From Marsupella aquatica (lineage: Eukaryota; Marchantiophyta), in NCBI GenBank assembly GCA_973895155.1, contig OZ316896.1, forward strand, positions 14,694,001 to 14,758,000: a stretch of DNA of 64,000 bases. Reading direction: 5' to 3'. Position numbers and translations under genes: made by a program. This document shows, one piece after another, positions 1-13,110 of this stretch. Under the pieces are notes generated by a model, which did no database searches, was not told the origin of the DNA, and worked only from the letters and a program-made list of their open reading frames with translations. Positions within the stretch are counted from its first letter, which is position 1. The number at the start of each line of letters is the position of its first letter.

Positions 1-366
1 TTTCTCTCCCACAAAAAAAAGTTTTGACAGTCCAGAAATTGTTCCGATAGTATCTAAAGTTGTCAGGCCAAACTCGGATGGAATCAACAGTCATCATCTA
101 CCAGAAACAATCAGATTCCACACCTGAAGCCACTTTTTCACTGAGGGAAGAATACGTGATGTTGCAGAAGGAACGTAAACGAATACTCTTCCCTCCTCAT
201 AATTAACAAGAATCCGTCCGTCAGCCTGCAGGCCGTCAGGAAAACCTTAACACTCCTGCAAGTACGAAGAAGTGGGGTCTGCACTTTCTCTCTACCTCTC
301 GATCGATCCAACTCTCGGTCTCAAATTTAGCCTACGGTGGTGGAAGACCGATGTAAAGCGTGGCAG
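1..366. other. Upstream region of the GH28 gene
   Basis: No gene is recognised here. The stretch should contain the promoter and 5' leader of the GH28 gene whose first good ATG is at 367. No clear TATA box or repeat was identified. Confidence 0.4.
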
Positions 367-3067
367 ATGGCCTCAAAAGTTTACTTTGGCTCCTTACGAT
401 TCTATGCGACATGGGCACTTGTCTTTCTGCAATCCCATCCAGCAATCCTCTGCACCACTGCTGCTGTCCCCTCACAGACACATTGGGATCCAACTGATGA
501 GGAGAGGAGTTTTCGACCAGAGCCTCTCCTGCTCCCCTCTGATTCGGCAGATCGAGATGGGATTGGTGAGACTCCAAAGAATTACTCACCCTCGGGGATA
601 GAGGCAGAGGGGGAGGCGAAACTAGAGTGCAGAGTTACCGAATTCGGAGCCCAAGGGAACGGACTTAGCTTCGACACAGTTGCCATTCAGGCTGCCATCA
701 ACGCCTGCGCTTTTAAGTACGGCCTCGTTCGGTTTCCTCCCGGCAGATACCTCACAGCCACGATTTTCCTCAAGTCAAATATCACTGTCCAGATTGACGC
801 AGGGGCGACCATTCTCGGAAGTCCCTACCAGCGGGATTATCCGACCGAAAGGGACCGCTGGTATGTCATTCTTGCTGAGGGTGCTGAGAATGTGAAGGTC
901 ACAGGGGGTGGAACTATCGACGGGCAGGGACTCAAATTCGTCACGAGGTTCGATCCGAGGAAAAATGTGATGGTAAGCTGGAACACTACCGGTGACTGCT
1001 ATGGTGATGAGTGCCGCCCCCGTTTAATGGGATTTGTTAACTGCAAGAATGTTGCCGTGGGGGATGTGTATCTTCACGAACCAGCATATTGGTGGTAAGC
1101 ATCAGCACTCCACTGCGACACTACGGTTCCACGAAAAATTGATGCCTCAAATTAGAAGTGGAGATTCACTTGTCTTTATAGACTGCCCTCTTCTTTGGAT
1201 TTGCCTCTTAGCTCTCAGGTCGTCGTAAGCTGTGGCAACTCTTTCTTTGTGCCGAGGCTTTTGTGTAATTCGAAACCACTGTACAATCTTTGCCTTGGAC
1301 GACACGACTCGGCGGCGAGCCCAACTTCAAGCATTTGTCCATAGGCTCTAGATATCGCACATAGTCAATCCAAATGGGCAAGTAGGAGCTTGCATTCTAG
1401 AAAGCGTTAAGTCGTTTATCCTATCTTCGAGTCTGGGAAGTGTCTCCCTTTCTCCTCAGATTTTTGTGATGTAATTGTAGGGTTAGGCTTCAAAAAACCT
1501 CAGCACGAGAGTAACCATTACTAGTCCGTCTGGTCAAAGACTGCACTTACACAATCATCTCTCCGAGAATCAGAACCATAGAATTGGTTCCAATAACATC
1601 GCTTGAATTATTTTATTTCATTTTTAAGGGATGAGCATGATAGACTTTTCTGTATTGATACTACATACCAGGAGCTCATCAGTTTCCACCTATCTCATCT
1701 ATAAAGTTTACTGGAGTCTTATTTATTTTGACATCCAAAAGTACTAGACTGGGGTCTCTTGATTCTTGTCCCCTTGGGTCTCTTGACTGACTGTCCCAGG
1801 AAAGGCTTGTCGATGACTTTCTTGACTGTCCATTGTCTATATGGTGACAAGGAGTAAATTCTAAGGTTGAGTGAGAATGAGTGCTGATATTCTAATTCAG
1901 AAATAATATCCTCTTGTGCAGCTTGGACATTGTGAGGTCAAATGACGTGCTGATCGAAAATGTCACAATTTATGGTGACTTCAATTCGCCCAACAACGAT
2001 GGTATTGACATTGAAGGCAGTAACAATACCGTAATCAGAGGTTGTCATATTGATACGGGCGATGATGCAATATGCCCAAAGACTTCAACTGCTCCACTGT
2101 ACAATCTGACAGTGTCAGATTGTTGGATCAGGACGAAGTCATGTGCAGTAAAGCTGGGCAGTGGTTCATCTTTTGATTTTCATGCATTGCGATTTGAAAG
2201 GCTCAAAATCGTGGATTCTCACAGAGGGCTTGGTTTCCAAATCCGTGACTCAGGTAAATGTCTTGTTTGTTCAGACTTCCGCGCCCAGACTAAAAAATCG
2301 TTTTGAAAGCTTTTGGCAGATATACTGGTGAATTTACAAATTCAACTTCTGTCTTGTCTCGCAATTGAAATCGTTGACTGGATAGGCGTACTTTTCAGGA
2401 TTAAATGTACAATCACTGCCTGAATAATGAACAGAGACGCAGGGAACTAAAGACTTGTTTGCTGTAATGATCTTACAACTTTTGCTTCCAACTAGGATCC
2501 TCACCCTTACCAAGCTTCCAACTCTCGTTCAAATTATTTCGTGGATACTGCCGGGAAGAAGCTCACCCAGGTTGTATATTTGCAGGCAGCGTTTCTGATG
2601 TCACATTTGCCAATATCGAAATGTCTACCCGTTACTATGATCCATTATGGTGGGGACGAGCAGAGCCAATATACATCACAGCTTGTCCACGAGACACCTC
2701 TACAATCGTTGGCTCGATCACAGGTTTACAGTTTGTTAACATTTCGGCAACTTCAGAAAATGGGATTTTTCTGGCAGGTTCCCCAAATAGCATATTGAGA
2801 GATGTTGTCTTCCGTAATGTTTCTCTGTCCTACATACATTCAGACTCCACTCCTGAGACCCTTTACCATGACTACAGACCAGGCTGTCAGGGACTGGTTG
2901 CTCACCCAAGTTCAGGTTTGTTTATGGAATATGCATCAGACATAAGTTTCAGGGACGTGACCATAAAATGGGCTGCAAACGTTACTTGGAACTTACCATT
3001 AGAATTTACCCCCACAACTGTGGGAAGCTTTCGACTAGTAAATTTCTCTTCCTCAACGGATTTGTAA
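367..3067 (+). CDS. GH28 polygalacturonase-like glycoside hydrolase, secreted
   Basis: Predicted pectin-degrading or pectin-modifying enzyme of the right-handed beta-helix GH28 family, likely acting in the cell wall. Exons 367-1094, 1922-2253 and 2586-3067 join with consistent phase (TG|C, then G|GC) and give about 513 residues. The protein starts with a hydrophobic segment compatible with a signal peptide (MASKVYFGSLRFYATWALVF). The N-terminal helix entry reads VTEFGAQGNG. Catalytic motifs seen are NNDGID (Asp about 269) and TGDDAI (Asp about 290-291). The usual G-H-G motif is replaced by KLGSGS and the R-I-K-type motif by FQIRD, which points to the exo-acting or rhamnogalacturonase-like plant clade rather than classical endo-polygalacturonase. 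An ATG at 337 lies in frame upstream but would place ten residues before the hydrophobic segment, so 367 is preferred. Substrate is not determined. Confidence 0.88.
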
Positions 3068-4780
3068 TGTCTGCTCTGGGTTGAAAGAAATCGTTCAGTA
3101 TCTAATGGCTCTAGGAATCCTCCGTTGGCCTTGTAAGTTTCCCTTGTAAATATTGATACTACAGAGTTACTGCCGACGCTATTCCATAATCTCGATTTGG
3201 GTCCAAGATCTTGCAATTATTGTGTTTGTTTAGACTTTGTATGATGAGGAGGCCAGTGAACTGAGGCAGAGCTCCTCAGAATTTCGGTCATTTGAAAAAG
3301 GGCTCCTCTACTACGGTGATTGTTAAGTCTGGCACACGACCCATGAGGGTAAGCCATGACTGTGTATTATGAAATATGTTTACTTGCGGTGCGACTCTGG
3401 ATGGAAGCTAACACGATGCATGATGAAAGAATTCCTGAGTGCCTCTTTGTGGTCTGCCCATTCACCTACGGGCCAGGGCTTAATCGGTGTGGCACTGCCG
3501 TGTCTATCACCAACCCCTTGCGCCCCAAACTTAACATTTCTTTGCTAAGACACGATAATCTATTCAGTGAATGTTTTACACTCTGCAATCTTCAGGCTCA
3601 TTACACGTTGCATAAAGAGAAGTGGAGGATTGTCTCTCACTATCAAGTGAAACCAGAGTGTGTTTGCAAAATGGTCTGGAACCTGAACCTTAATTGGTGT
3701 TACTAACGCAAAACTGGTTGAATCAGAATTACTTGCCTCCTTTTGTAGGTTCCACCAAACTAATGTGAAGGGACCCTATTTATAGAGTTGCCATGAGGGA
3801 AGAGTCTGCAGGGACTGATCCAGTGAATCAACTGACCCAAATTTTTGGAGCTAACACCTGTAACAGCTTATTTATCATATCCAGATCTTCACTGCAACAT
3901 CCAAGTCGGGAATATGATCAAAGATGGATTTACTTTTGTACATAATCATGCTCTGTTACCACGGGCCTGTGGACTATAATGCCCTGGTAACAGAGTGTGA
4001 ATCAGCTTGAATTTCTGAAAGATATTTCACCCTTGCTGTTTTTTTACTCTTTTTATTTTCTTGGCACTGGAACACACTCTTAGGAACTGAACTTCACACT
4101 TTCTACCAAATGACAACCTTTACTATGTTTAACACTTTTTTCTGTTTTTCAGACTTGAAAGCAAACTTGGAAACTGAACTTTTACACTTTCTACCAAAAG
4201 ACAAATAAGGGCAAGTTACATGCTGCCCAAGTCCAGCCTGCCTGTTCCAAAATACACTAGAATATAATGATGAAAAGATTTAAGTACATAGTAAAGTTGT
4301 TTACAGGGTCTTGTAACCTACAATGCACCCCAAAATGAGAGCTTTCAAAACATGAGAGCTTCCGCCCATAATGCTCTGGTAACATGACTTTGATCTCAAT
4401 AATAAATTGCAAACAAAAGCTAGAGTTGGGGCCTAGGCTTTAGAGTCGCCCCACCAAAATTTGTAGATGGAGAGAACGACAAGCCATCATTCCTATTAAC
4501 ATTCAAAGAATGTGCATCCAGGTCCATACCACTTAAGGTCTAAGAGATTATTTCTACAAATTTTTGTAGAAGTAAAGGATAATCTTCATTACCAGTTGAT
4601 CCAAATCTTGAGGATGAGTTCTTCTCCATGAAAAACTTACAAAGGGAAAAACAAGAAAGGCCTTAAGTTCCATGACACATGCAAAAAACAGGAGCATAAC
4701 CAAGGCGGGCATTTCTTTTGATTCAAGGTGAACCAACTGAGCGATAAAGACTCAAACATAGGAACATCTATATACTAATG
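3068..4780. other. 3' flank of GH28 gene, no gene seen
   Basis: Contains the 3' UTR of the GH28 gene and AT-rich non-coding DNA. Open frames such as 3356-3706 have no recognisable protein motif. A sequence beginning near 4422 (gctagagttggggcctaggc) is a diverged copy of the inverted repeat at 4791. Confidence 0.4.
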
Positions 4781-4790
4781 GTGAAGAGAA

Positions 4791-4843
4791 GCTAGAGTCG
4801 GGGTCTAGGCTTTTAGAGTGAAGCCTCTAGACCCTGACTCTAG
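4791..4843. repeat. Imperfect inverted repeat (hairpin) of a small dispersed element
   Basis: Two arms of about 21-23 bases, CTAGAGTCGGGGTCTAGGC and its near reverse complement ending in CCCTGACTCTAG, flank a loop of about 8 bases. A related but unpaired copy lies at 4422-4470, and a third half-like piece (gtgaagactctagacccgg) at about 22718. The arms suggest a MITE-like or foldback element. No target duplication was defined. Confidence 0.5.
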
Positions 4844-4919
4844 GGCCCCACCAAAATTTATGTTGATGGAAAGAAGGAATGGATGTTATGCATGTCAAGA
4901 TGATGATCATACATGAGAA

Positions 4920-5280
4920 TCTAGTGGTTTTAAGTAACATTCAAAGAATGGGCATTGAGTAGATTATCATGGTTTTTTATTAAAGTCCAAAGAATGGGCA
5001 TTGAGGCTCATGAGGAGGAAAGGCGGGTGTGTGTTTTGGTGGTTGAGATTATCATGGTTTTTATAAATATCTGAAGAATGGGCATTGAGCAGATTATCAT
5101 GGTTTGTATTAACATTCAAAGAATGCCACTGAGTAGATTATCATGGTTTTTACCCTCAAGGTTTGTTAACATTCAAAGAATGGCATTGAGTCGATTATCA
5201 TGATTTTTAATCTCATGGTTTTCAATAATATTCAAAGAGTGGGCATTGAGGCTCGTGAGGAGGAAAGGCGGGTGTGTTGT
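4920..5280 (+). repeat. Diverged minisatellite, about 50-60 base unit
   Basis: A unit built from ttcaaagaatgggcattgag followed by agattatcatggttttta recurs about six times with varying spacing. A longer insert, gaggctcatgaggaggaaag plus gcgggtgtgt, occurs near 5006 and again near 5247, so a higher-order unit of about 240 bases is also present. It ends just upstream of the MnmE gene. Confidence 0.75.
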
Positions 5281-5642
5281 TTCGGGCCCCATGGTTCTCT
5301 TGCATACCGTATCATCGTCTCTCGTTACTTGGCGCCATAGCAGACAGGCAGACAGAAATTGATCCGGTGCTACTGTTCCGATGTTATGCTGAGCCCGGAG
5401 CGATGGCGATGGTTATGGCTCGTGTGCTTAGACAGCTCGCCTTTGCTTCTTCTGCCCATTTCCGCTTTTGCAGGTGTCATTTCTTCCCCAACCTTCAAGC
5501 CTCCCGAAGAGAGTGGCAAGAGTCGGTCATTACTTGTAGACATTTGTGTTTCGTAGTTGTGACGAGGTTTCTGAGCTGTCAGCGATGGAGGTTTAGACCA
5601 CCCTGAGCCACACTGAGGCTCGCTGTAAGGAGTCGTTTCGAA

Positions 5643-8600
5643 ATGATTTGGGAAGTCATTTTGCAAAAGAATCTAGGATGTGTTGCGTGGAAGTGCTCAC
5701 ATGTTGCGCATTTCGTGTCTCCTGTAAAATTTGATCACGCTGCTTTCCTTGACTCATTGCACAGGGTTTGCCAACATGTACGCCGGAGCTCTGTGCCTAA
5801 AACGAAGATCGTGTTCGTGAGAAGTTCATCGCAATCTTCGCATACCGCTCGACAGTCTGGTATATCTAGTGTAGAAGTAATTGTACATTAATTGCCGCTA
5901 TTTTCCAAAATATGGACTCGATCAAAGTCCGCAGGTCTCAACATAGTGCCAATTAAGTTTAGCTGACGTTGTTATTGTTGCGCTCTTTCGGGGATTTCTT
6001 CACTTATGTAGATCAATTGAATTGTGAAGTCCTCGTCATTAATTATTTCAAAAGTCCAACCGTTTCCTGAATCTGCCCCGGCTTTCTTTCTGCAGCTGGG
6101 TTTTCCGTCCTCCATGACGATGCAAGGAATGCTAAAATGGTACCCGACGGACGATCAAAAGAGTCACTTCCATCTTACGCGCATGATGATACCATAGCTG
6201 CCATCGTTACATCACTCGGGGGCCAAGAGGGTTCAGTGGCCATCGTGAGACTTTCAGGTTCAGCTGCTGTTGCAATTACTTCGCAGCTCTTCCGACCTTT
6301 AAAAAGAGTTCCAAATAAGCCAACTTTTTCAGACGATTCATCCTGGCAGCCAGAGAGCCATCGTGTACAGTACGGGACTTTGGTGGATGCTTATGGCTCG
6401 ACAATAGACGAGGTAGACTCCATTATAAAATCTGTGAAGGATTTTCTTAACCAGTTCCTTTCCATCATAGCCGAAGCGAATCTTGCCGGTATTGAGCGGG
6501 GAAGAAGCCAGACAAGTGAAAATGGAACGTACCGTGTTTGTGTTTTCTCAGCTCAGGGGAGAGTTTCTGACTTTACTTCTTACCTTTTATTTCGATATGT
6601 TGTGCTTGAATACTAACCTCTTTGTACTCTTTGATAAGGTGTTGGTGGTGCCTATGTTAGCACCACGGTCGTACACAAGAGAAGATGTCGTGGAGCTTCA
6701 GTGTCATGGCGGTGATATTTGCGTACGACGAATATTGCAACTTTGCCTCGAAGCTGGTGCTAGGCTTGCGAAACCTGGTCCGTTTCGAAACTCACCCCAT
6801 GTTTTAATATGAGCTAGGCATTTTATTTAATCAACAGCGAAAACTTAAAGCAGAGAAACTCCACTAGGCACCCTGCCGACGGATAATTAAAATAAATCCA
6901 CACATTTTAACACGAGATTCATCGACATCGAAGAATCAATTTAGGAGTAAGTTCTCGAAATCTGCGTTAAAGTCATAATATGAACTTTCAAATTATTCGA
7001 TGTAAGACCGCCCAGCTCATTTCGATACTCTGCCCTATAACATTTGCTGAATATCTGTGCTATCTGTGTCCTCATAGGTCAATTTAGCTGATGAGCATTA
7101 TTTATGTCAATAATAGGTGAATTTACGTTGCGAGCTTTTTTGAATGGGCGCTTAGACCTGGCACAAGCTGAGAGTGTTGCTCAGCTGATTTCTGCTAGAA
7201 CTTCAACGGCTGCAGAGACAGCATTAGCTGGAATGCAGGTGAGCAAGGTGGCTATTACCCGGGCTGACAGCGAGAGATGATTGTTATGGGGTTAGATGGC
7301 GTGTGAACTTACACATGACTTGGGTTGAATTTAAAATACTACATTACATACTTTGGAGCATGTGTATGAGGTCCAAGAGGATTTAGGGAAATACAGATCA
7401 CTGTCTCTTCCAATCGGACTTCAGGTATTGGTTTAGAATGCTGTCCAAGGTTTGCTAGAAATGAGAGGGAGGGAATATGGCTGTCCTCCTCAACACTTGA
7501 AGCAGGTCGCAAGCTCTGAAGACTTGGGAATAGTTTCTGAATCATATTCATTCTTGGTAGGCAGTCCTCAACGTCTAGCAATGATCCTTGAGAAAATAAG
7601 CTCGAGACATTTGAGGTTTTTCGTGCCAGTAGAGGATAGAGGAAGCTGGATAACACTTCTGATACTTTTGTGGATGTCGTGCTGTGTCCAGGGTGGTATT
7701 TCCTCCCTAGTGCAGATGCTCCGCTTAGAATGCCTTGAGCTACTGGGGGACATTGAAGCTCGCCTAGATTTTGAGGATGAGATGCCAATTCTAGAACAAA
7801 GCGAAGTAATCAGCAGGGTCTACTCTATATCGGAGCGCATACAAGACGCGTTGGCAACTGCCAAGCGAGGACAATTATTGCAAGCTGGACTACAGGTACG
7901 AGATTCGGGTGTTGTATTGGCCTGTGAACAGAAGTGTTGACCAAGAACTTGTTGATCATTCCAACAAGAATCTCCGGTATGAATGTAACACTTCGTAATC
8001 TAGCCAATTGTAAACAACCGTAGGAAAGAATCAATACCGTTTACATGGGACTAGGATCAATTCATCTTATGCAGTTGATTCTTTGGATGTATCTGATGGT
8101 ATTCCTTGCAAACCCTTCGACCTAAACATACGTCAATTGTGCTCCTCTTCTCAAATGTTGAATCCTGTCGTCTTGCATTTGTGGAGAAAGCTGTGGCTGA
8201 CATCATCTTGAGATAATTCAAAAATTCGGTATAAGGACGGTATGACGATACAGACAATTAGGTCTCAGGGCTTGCTGCTATGGCATCACCATTGACACCT
8301 TTGGCCTGCTGATCTGATTATTTCATGGCAACTTTTAATGATCAGGTGGCGATAGTTGGTAGACCAAATGTTGGAAAGTCGAGCTTACTGAATGCCTGGA
8401 GCCAAGTAGGTGAGTCTGTTCTCCTACTTGTGTGTGTCTATGAAGATTCAGAAGGTTCCTAACGAGAAATTGACCTGTGACACATGAATTGTCCTCGCAA
8501 CACTATCCAAGGTGTTCGAAAACGCTGACAAAAGGTGTCTGTTCATGGATGTGCAGAGTAACAGAGCTATCGTCACCGATATTCCAGGAACTACACGAGA

Positions 8601-10002
8601 TGTTGTGGAGGCCGTGGTGGTGGTTGGGGGCATAAGTGTCAAACTTCTTGACACTGCTGGCATCCGCGACACTGATGATATTGTGGAGAGTATCGGTAAG
8701 AGGCCCAAACCCTTCCTCTATGAATGATCTTCCCTGCCAATTTTCGGTCTGTGAAATCAATTCATTGAATACCCTGAAACGTTTCTTGGAAGTGAAATGA
8801 AACTATATGTAAGCTGGAATTTCTTCGTTATCAAATTCACGTTTTTCTGTGCTTGACGATATATCGTTCTGGGCTTGCCTTACATGGGGTAATATTGTGC
8901 AGGTGTGCAGAGATCAATGGCAGCTGCACGAGGGGCAGATGTGATCATGATGGTAGTAAGTGCCTGTGATGGCTGGACAAATGAGGATGACGAAATATTT
9001 GGCAGCCTGTGGGACCGTCCGGATTCTGAAGGGATGACATCGTCACCCGAGGTTGACAGTAGTTATGCAATGGTGAGTGAGCAGGACTGTTTGTGCAAAC
9101 AGCATTGTTTACCATTCAGCAGGGACGAAACTGGAATACGTTAAGCATGTCATTTTTCGTTCTATTTTTCGTGTTGGAGCCATATTTTTCCTGACAATTT
9201 GATCTTTTCTGTCTTCGGTTGCAGCGGCATGGTCAAATACCTTCAATCCTAGTCATTAATAAAGTTGACACAGCGGCAGCGGCATCCGTTGTTCTTCCAA
9301 AGCATGTGACTCAAACATTCTCTGCTGTTATTCTAACTTGTGCTCTACAAAGCGTGGGCCTACATGACTTGGAGTCAGCTATGCTTAAGTTAGTTGGCGT
9401 TGGTAGCGTGAACTCAGATGGCCGCCAGTGGGCTGTGAATCAGGTATGCCAATAACAAAAGTTGCTGTCAGGGGAAGTGGGGAAGTACATATCAATAAAC
9501 GTCATCCATGTTTAGACCCAATCTTGGTCCTGTCGAACCTCAAAAAACAGCATCATGTACAGTAGATTGGTATGCCAGATATCAGCAGCTCGAACGTGAG
9601 GGCCGACGCTGCATTTGGCTGCCGGTGGCACCGAAAGAATTTTGATGGTCCATAAACAATCTCCATAAGGCCTTATAGTCAGAGGGTAAATCAAAAGATT
9701 GTAGGCGTTGACAATGCCTGTGAAGAATTCATGATCTATGCAAAAATCTGTGTAGCATAAGTTGCCCCTATTCTAATGCACTTGGTTCCCTTGTGTGTTT
9801 TTTGTAGCGACAAGCTGAACAATTAGTGAGGGCCAGCGAAGCCTTGCAGCGCGTCAAGGATTCCTCATATCAGGACTTTCCACTTGACTTGTGGACAGTA
9901 GATCTCAAAGAAGCTGCAATAGCTCTAGGTCAGATTAGTGGAGACGACGTCACAGAAGAAGTTTTATCCAGCATATTCAGCCGCTTTTGCATAGGCAAGT
10001 AA
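5643..10002 (+). CDS. MNME: tRNA modification GTPase MnmE/TrmE, organellar
   Basis: GTPase that, with MnmG/GidA, installs the cmnm5 group on the wobble uridine of certain tRNAs. Plant copies are nuclear and expected in mitochondria and/or plastids. Exons read as 5643-5859, 6096-6412, 6639-6777, 7117-7238, 7692-7895, 8346-8405, 8557-8695, 8903-9072, 9225-9443 and 9808-10002 keep frame throughout and give about 593 residues. The formyl-THF-binding N-domain starts at [14 protein letters not shown]. The G-domain carries the P-loop GRPNVGKSS (about 338), TTRD (about 365), DTAG (about 385) and NKVD (about 468). The C-terminus is FCIGK, the diagnostic catalytic-cysteine ending. The 72-residue first exon lacks bacterial similarity and is rich in Ser and Arg, compatible with a transit peptide, but it is the least certain exon. 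An alternative first exon near 5403 (MAMVMARVLRQLAFASSAHF) has the wrong splice phase for direct joining. Confidence 0.9.
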
Positions 10003-11000
10003 AATATGCAGTAGACATGATAGTCGGCCTCAGGCTTTAGTGCAGGTAAGCATGTGGGATGATTTCTTTCATATGTGGAATATTCCACTCTACCGTGTCG
10101 TCAGTCCGTCGTTTGGGACGAGCAGTGTGTGCTTCAGGCGTTCAGCGAGACGTGCCTGTTACCATTCAGTGTTTTCTCGTTGAAACGTACAAATCCACCA
10201 GCAGATCGACTGAACTTCCCAGAAAGACGGCTTCCGGCCTGATCGTTTGTGATACCGCAGTGGGTTGAATTTTCACTCTTCTTAGTAAATAGATCCCCGT
10301 CTTCCTCCTCGAGGGTACGAAGGGGTTAAAGTACGAGGCATCCTAGTCCCCGAAAGAAGGATTGCAAAACAGAGAAATTGTGGAGTCAACCTCATAAATT
10401 AATAATTGTGAATTGTTGTCTCATTTCTTTGGCAAAAGATCACTGCCCCGAGGTGAAAGGGCATCAGTACCTGGAATCTGGAAGCCAGTTCCATACCTCT
10501 CTCCGTATACCCCAACGTCATCAGGGAAAATATAACCAGCCCATAAATGACTACCAACGAAATCTATGTCCAGTGAGAACACTCCGAACAAGTTACATGC
10601 GCTTTGCATTCATCCCGTAGACCCGTAACTACACTGTTTCCCCATTATTAGCGGTTAAGTTGGAGTTGAGATCTTCAATTGTATAAAGAAACACACTTTC
10701 GAATTGTGATCAACCGTAGCGTGAAATAGGGAGGAACCAGGATATTTGTGGATTTCTATATGTACATAATTCAATGATGTGTTTGGCATTGGAGTAGGGA
10801 AAATCTCAGGTTCAAAATTTTTCATTTCTACAAAATTGGTTCTTCCTACAAAATGTTAGTCCCAGCAAGGCCGAGGGAAATGTGTACCTTGATTGTTGTT
10901 TATCATGCTGAAGTGTCTGTGTAATCATTTTCATTTGGACATTTTTTTTTGCCTTAAAATTCATTTGGACACTTTGCTTCACATGGTCCTTTCTGTGTCA
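10003..11000. other. 3' flank of MnmE gene, nothing recognised
   Basis: Contains the MnmE 3' UTR and non-coding DNA. Short open frames have no recognisable motif, and no repeat was noted. Confidence 0.4.
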
Positions 11001-11275
11001 CCTGGCCATCCCCCAGGTGTCCTGGCCATTACCCTTATCACCTCAGGTCCTTGCAGGGACGTTGCACTTCCCTTGGCAACTTCCCCTACCACCCTTTGTT
11101 TCTCTCTCCACACAAATGAACAGACAACGCTACTATTTGCCATCTTCCCTGTCTCCTGGCCATTACCCATATCACCTCAGGTCCTTGCAGGGACATTTCA
11201 CTTCACTTGGCAACTTCCCCTATCACCCTTTGTTTCTCCCTGCACACAAATGAACAGACAGCACTACTAGTTGTC
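11001..11275 (+). repeat. Tandem duplication, about 134 base unit
   Basis: The segment starting cctggccattacccttatca at 11021 recurs from 11155 with the same order of blocks: ctcaggtccttgcaggga, acttggcaacttccccta, caccctttgtttctc, cacaaatgaacagaca. A short third start, cctggccatc, is at 11001. Overlapping open frames read through the array in several frames and are not considered genes. Confidence 0.85.
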
Positions 11276-12170
11276 AAGCCCTCACTTTGCTCGGGAATAT
11301 TGGGAAGAGGAAACCCGGATGGACACAAATATTTGACACTACTTGAACAGACACATGAAGGTAATCCTCCATTTCTTCCTTTGCAGTCTCAGGGGAGGTC
11401 CCCAGCCATAACCCTCTGTAGCCTAGCCTGGAGGTTCAAAGTCTCATTATTGCCAGCCAGCCTCACCAGGTTTCAAATTTTCAAAGTTTTACTCAGAAAA
11501 ACATTACAATGACATGATATGGAAGTGTGAGAGGTTGTATATACACACTAACAAAGGGAACCCAAGTCCTTGAGTCCAATAAGAAGTGAGACAGCTCCAT
11601 GGACAGAATGTGGGAGGAATCTAGTAAAAACCCTCTCTCTACCTATCCAATGCACATTTGCATCTCATCTTGATAGTGTAAAACCAGCTATGTGTGATAA
11701 AATTTAGAAGTTTTGTTTGTGTCCATCACGGTGTCATGTATCCATGGGGTATCGTGTCAAATATTTGGGTGTAGTTGTGGAATCTCGGAAAGAAGTTACG
11801 TTAGACACATATTTCAAGAATATTCCAAACATCATTCTTTTCAGTGTATTGTCCTGAGCTAGGGAGAGCTCTAGGAGAACTCCTCAGTGTGTATTCCTTC
11901 CTTCCCTTCATCTATTTGTCTATAGACAGTGACAAATACCAGGTGACCCAGAGAAACAGAGGGGGCCACAATGACATAGCATACTTGACGCGGCATAATG
12001 TTGGAAGTGATCTACTCACCAAGGGCTCTAAGTAAGCTCAGGTCTGACCACATAACATTATTAACCGGTGACACGAGAAATAGAGAGTGCCAAGGTGATA
12101 TAGCATATGTAATAACTATTTGGATGTGAATTTCACAGGTGACTAGGACCTTGTTGAGCAAAGACTACAT
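11276..12170. other. Non-coding left flank of the retrotransposon
   Basis: No gene recognised. A loosely repeated block (gaaacagaggggggccacaat-like, near 11952 and 12076) ending in tgacatagcata or tgatatagcata occurs twice about 125 bases apart. Position 12167-12170 (ACAT) matches the four bases after the right end of the retrotransposon and is taken as its target duplication. Confidence 0.4.
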
Positions 12171-12638
12171 TGTCGTGCGCATACATATCGTTACACAACA
12201 TACATCGCTTGTCACATACATCCAGACATAGTCACACTGCCACATCACAAACACAAGAGAATGGAATACAAGTGGAACTCATGTCCACACATGTCCAAAA
12301 CCCACAATCAATCACCATACTTTCGGCACAACGATCTCGGTCAACAATACCCCATCGATCCCGCACCGATCCGATCACACACGTATGTCAAGCCAACGCA
12401 TCTTGCACTACTCAAGGAATCCACGTTACACAAGCGGAGCTCACAGCCACCATAGCCACACTCAAGCTCCTCTCTCTCCAAGGCTCAACATTGAAAGATG
12501 ACCTTTCAATGCCTCACAAGTGAGAAGTACCCTCTCACACAAACCTGACGGAACCTTATCGGCTTCAATAGCACTCATACCAAACGTACATACTCTAATA
12601 GCACGATATACTACTACACTACTCATAATGGTGTGACA
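12171..12638 (-). repeat. LTR copy 1 (outermost, 3' end of element)
   Basis: 468 bases bounded on the plus strand by TGTCGTGCGC and GGTGTGACA. It matches copy 2 with only a couple of visible base differences (for example gatctcgg here against gatcccgg). It is followed by the dinucleotide GC and then copy 2. Confidence 0.85.
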
Positions 12639-12640
12639 GC

Positions 12641-13108
12641 TGTCGTGCGCATACATATCGCTACACAACATACATCGCTTGTCACATACATCCAGACATA
12701 GTCACACTGCCACATCACAAACACAAGAGAATGGAATACAAGTGGAACTCATGTCCACACATGTCCAAAACCCACAATCAATCACCATACTTTCGGCACA
12801 ACGATCCCGGTCAACAATACCCCATCGATCCCGCACCGATCCGATCACACACGTATGTCAAGCCAACGCATCTTGCACTACTCAAGGAATCCACGTTACA
12901 CAAGCGGAGCTCACAGCCACCATAGCCACACTCAAGCTCCTCTCTCTCCAAGGCTCAACATTGAAAGATGACCTTTCAATGCCTCACAAGTGAGAAGTAC
13001 CCTCTCACACAAACCTGACGGAACCTTATCGGCTTCAATAGCACTCATACCAAACGTACATACTCTAATAGCACGATATACTACTACACTACTCATAATG
13101 GTGTGACA
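12641..13108 (-). repeat. LTR copy 2 (tandem)
   Basis: Second 468-base copy with the same termini, again followed by GC. A head-to-tail LTR-LTR arrangement is not a normal integration product and points to unequal recombination or integration of a 2-LTR form. Confidence 0.85.
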
Positions 13109-13110
13109 GC

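Noticed and set aside
5274-5606. Alternative first exon for the MnmE gene
   Set aside because: It contains a plausible transit-like start but its donor phase does not fit the exon at 6096, whereas the 5643-5859 exon does.
12170-12993. Repeated 104-117 residue open frames (plus strand) in the LTR array
   Set aside because: Identical frames occur in each LTR copy and have no protein features; they are LTR sequence.
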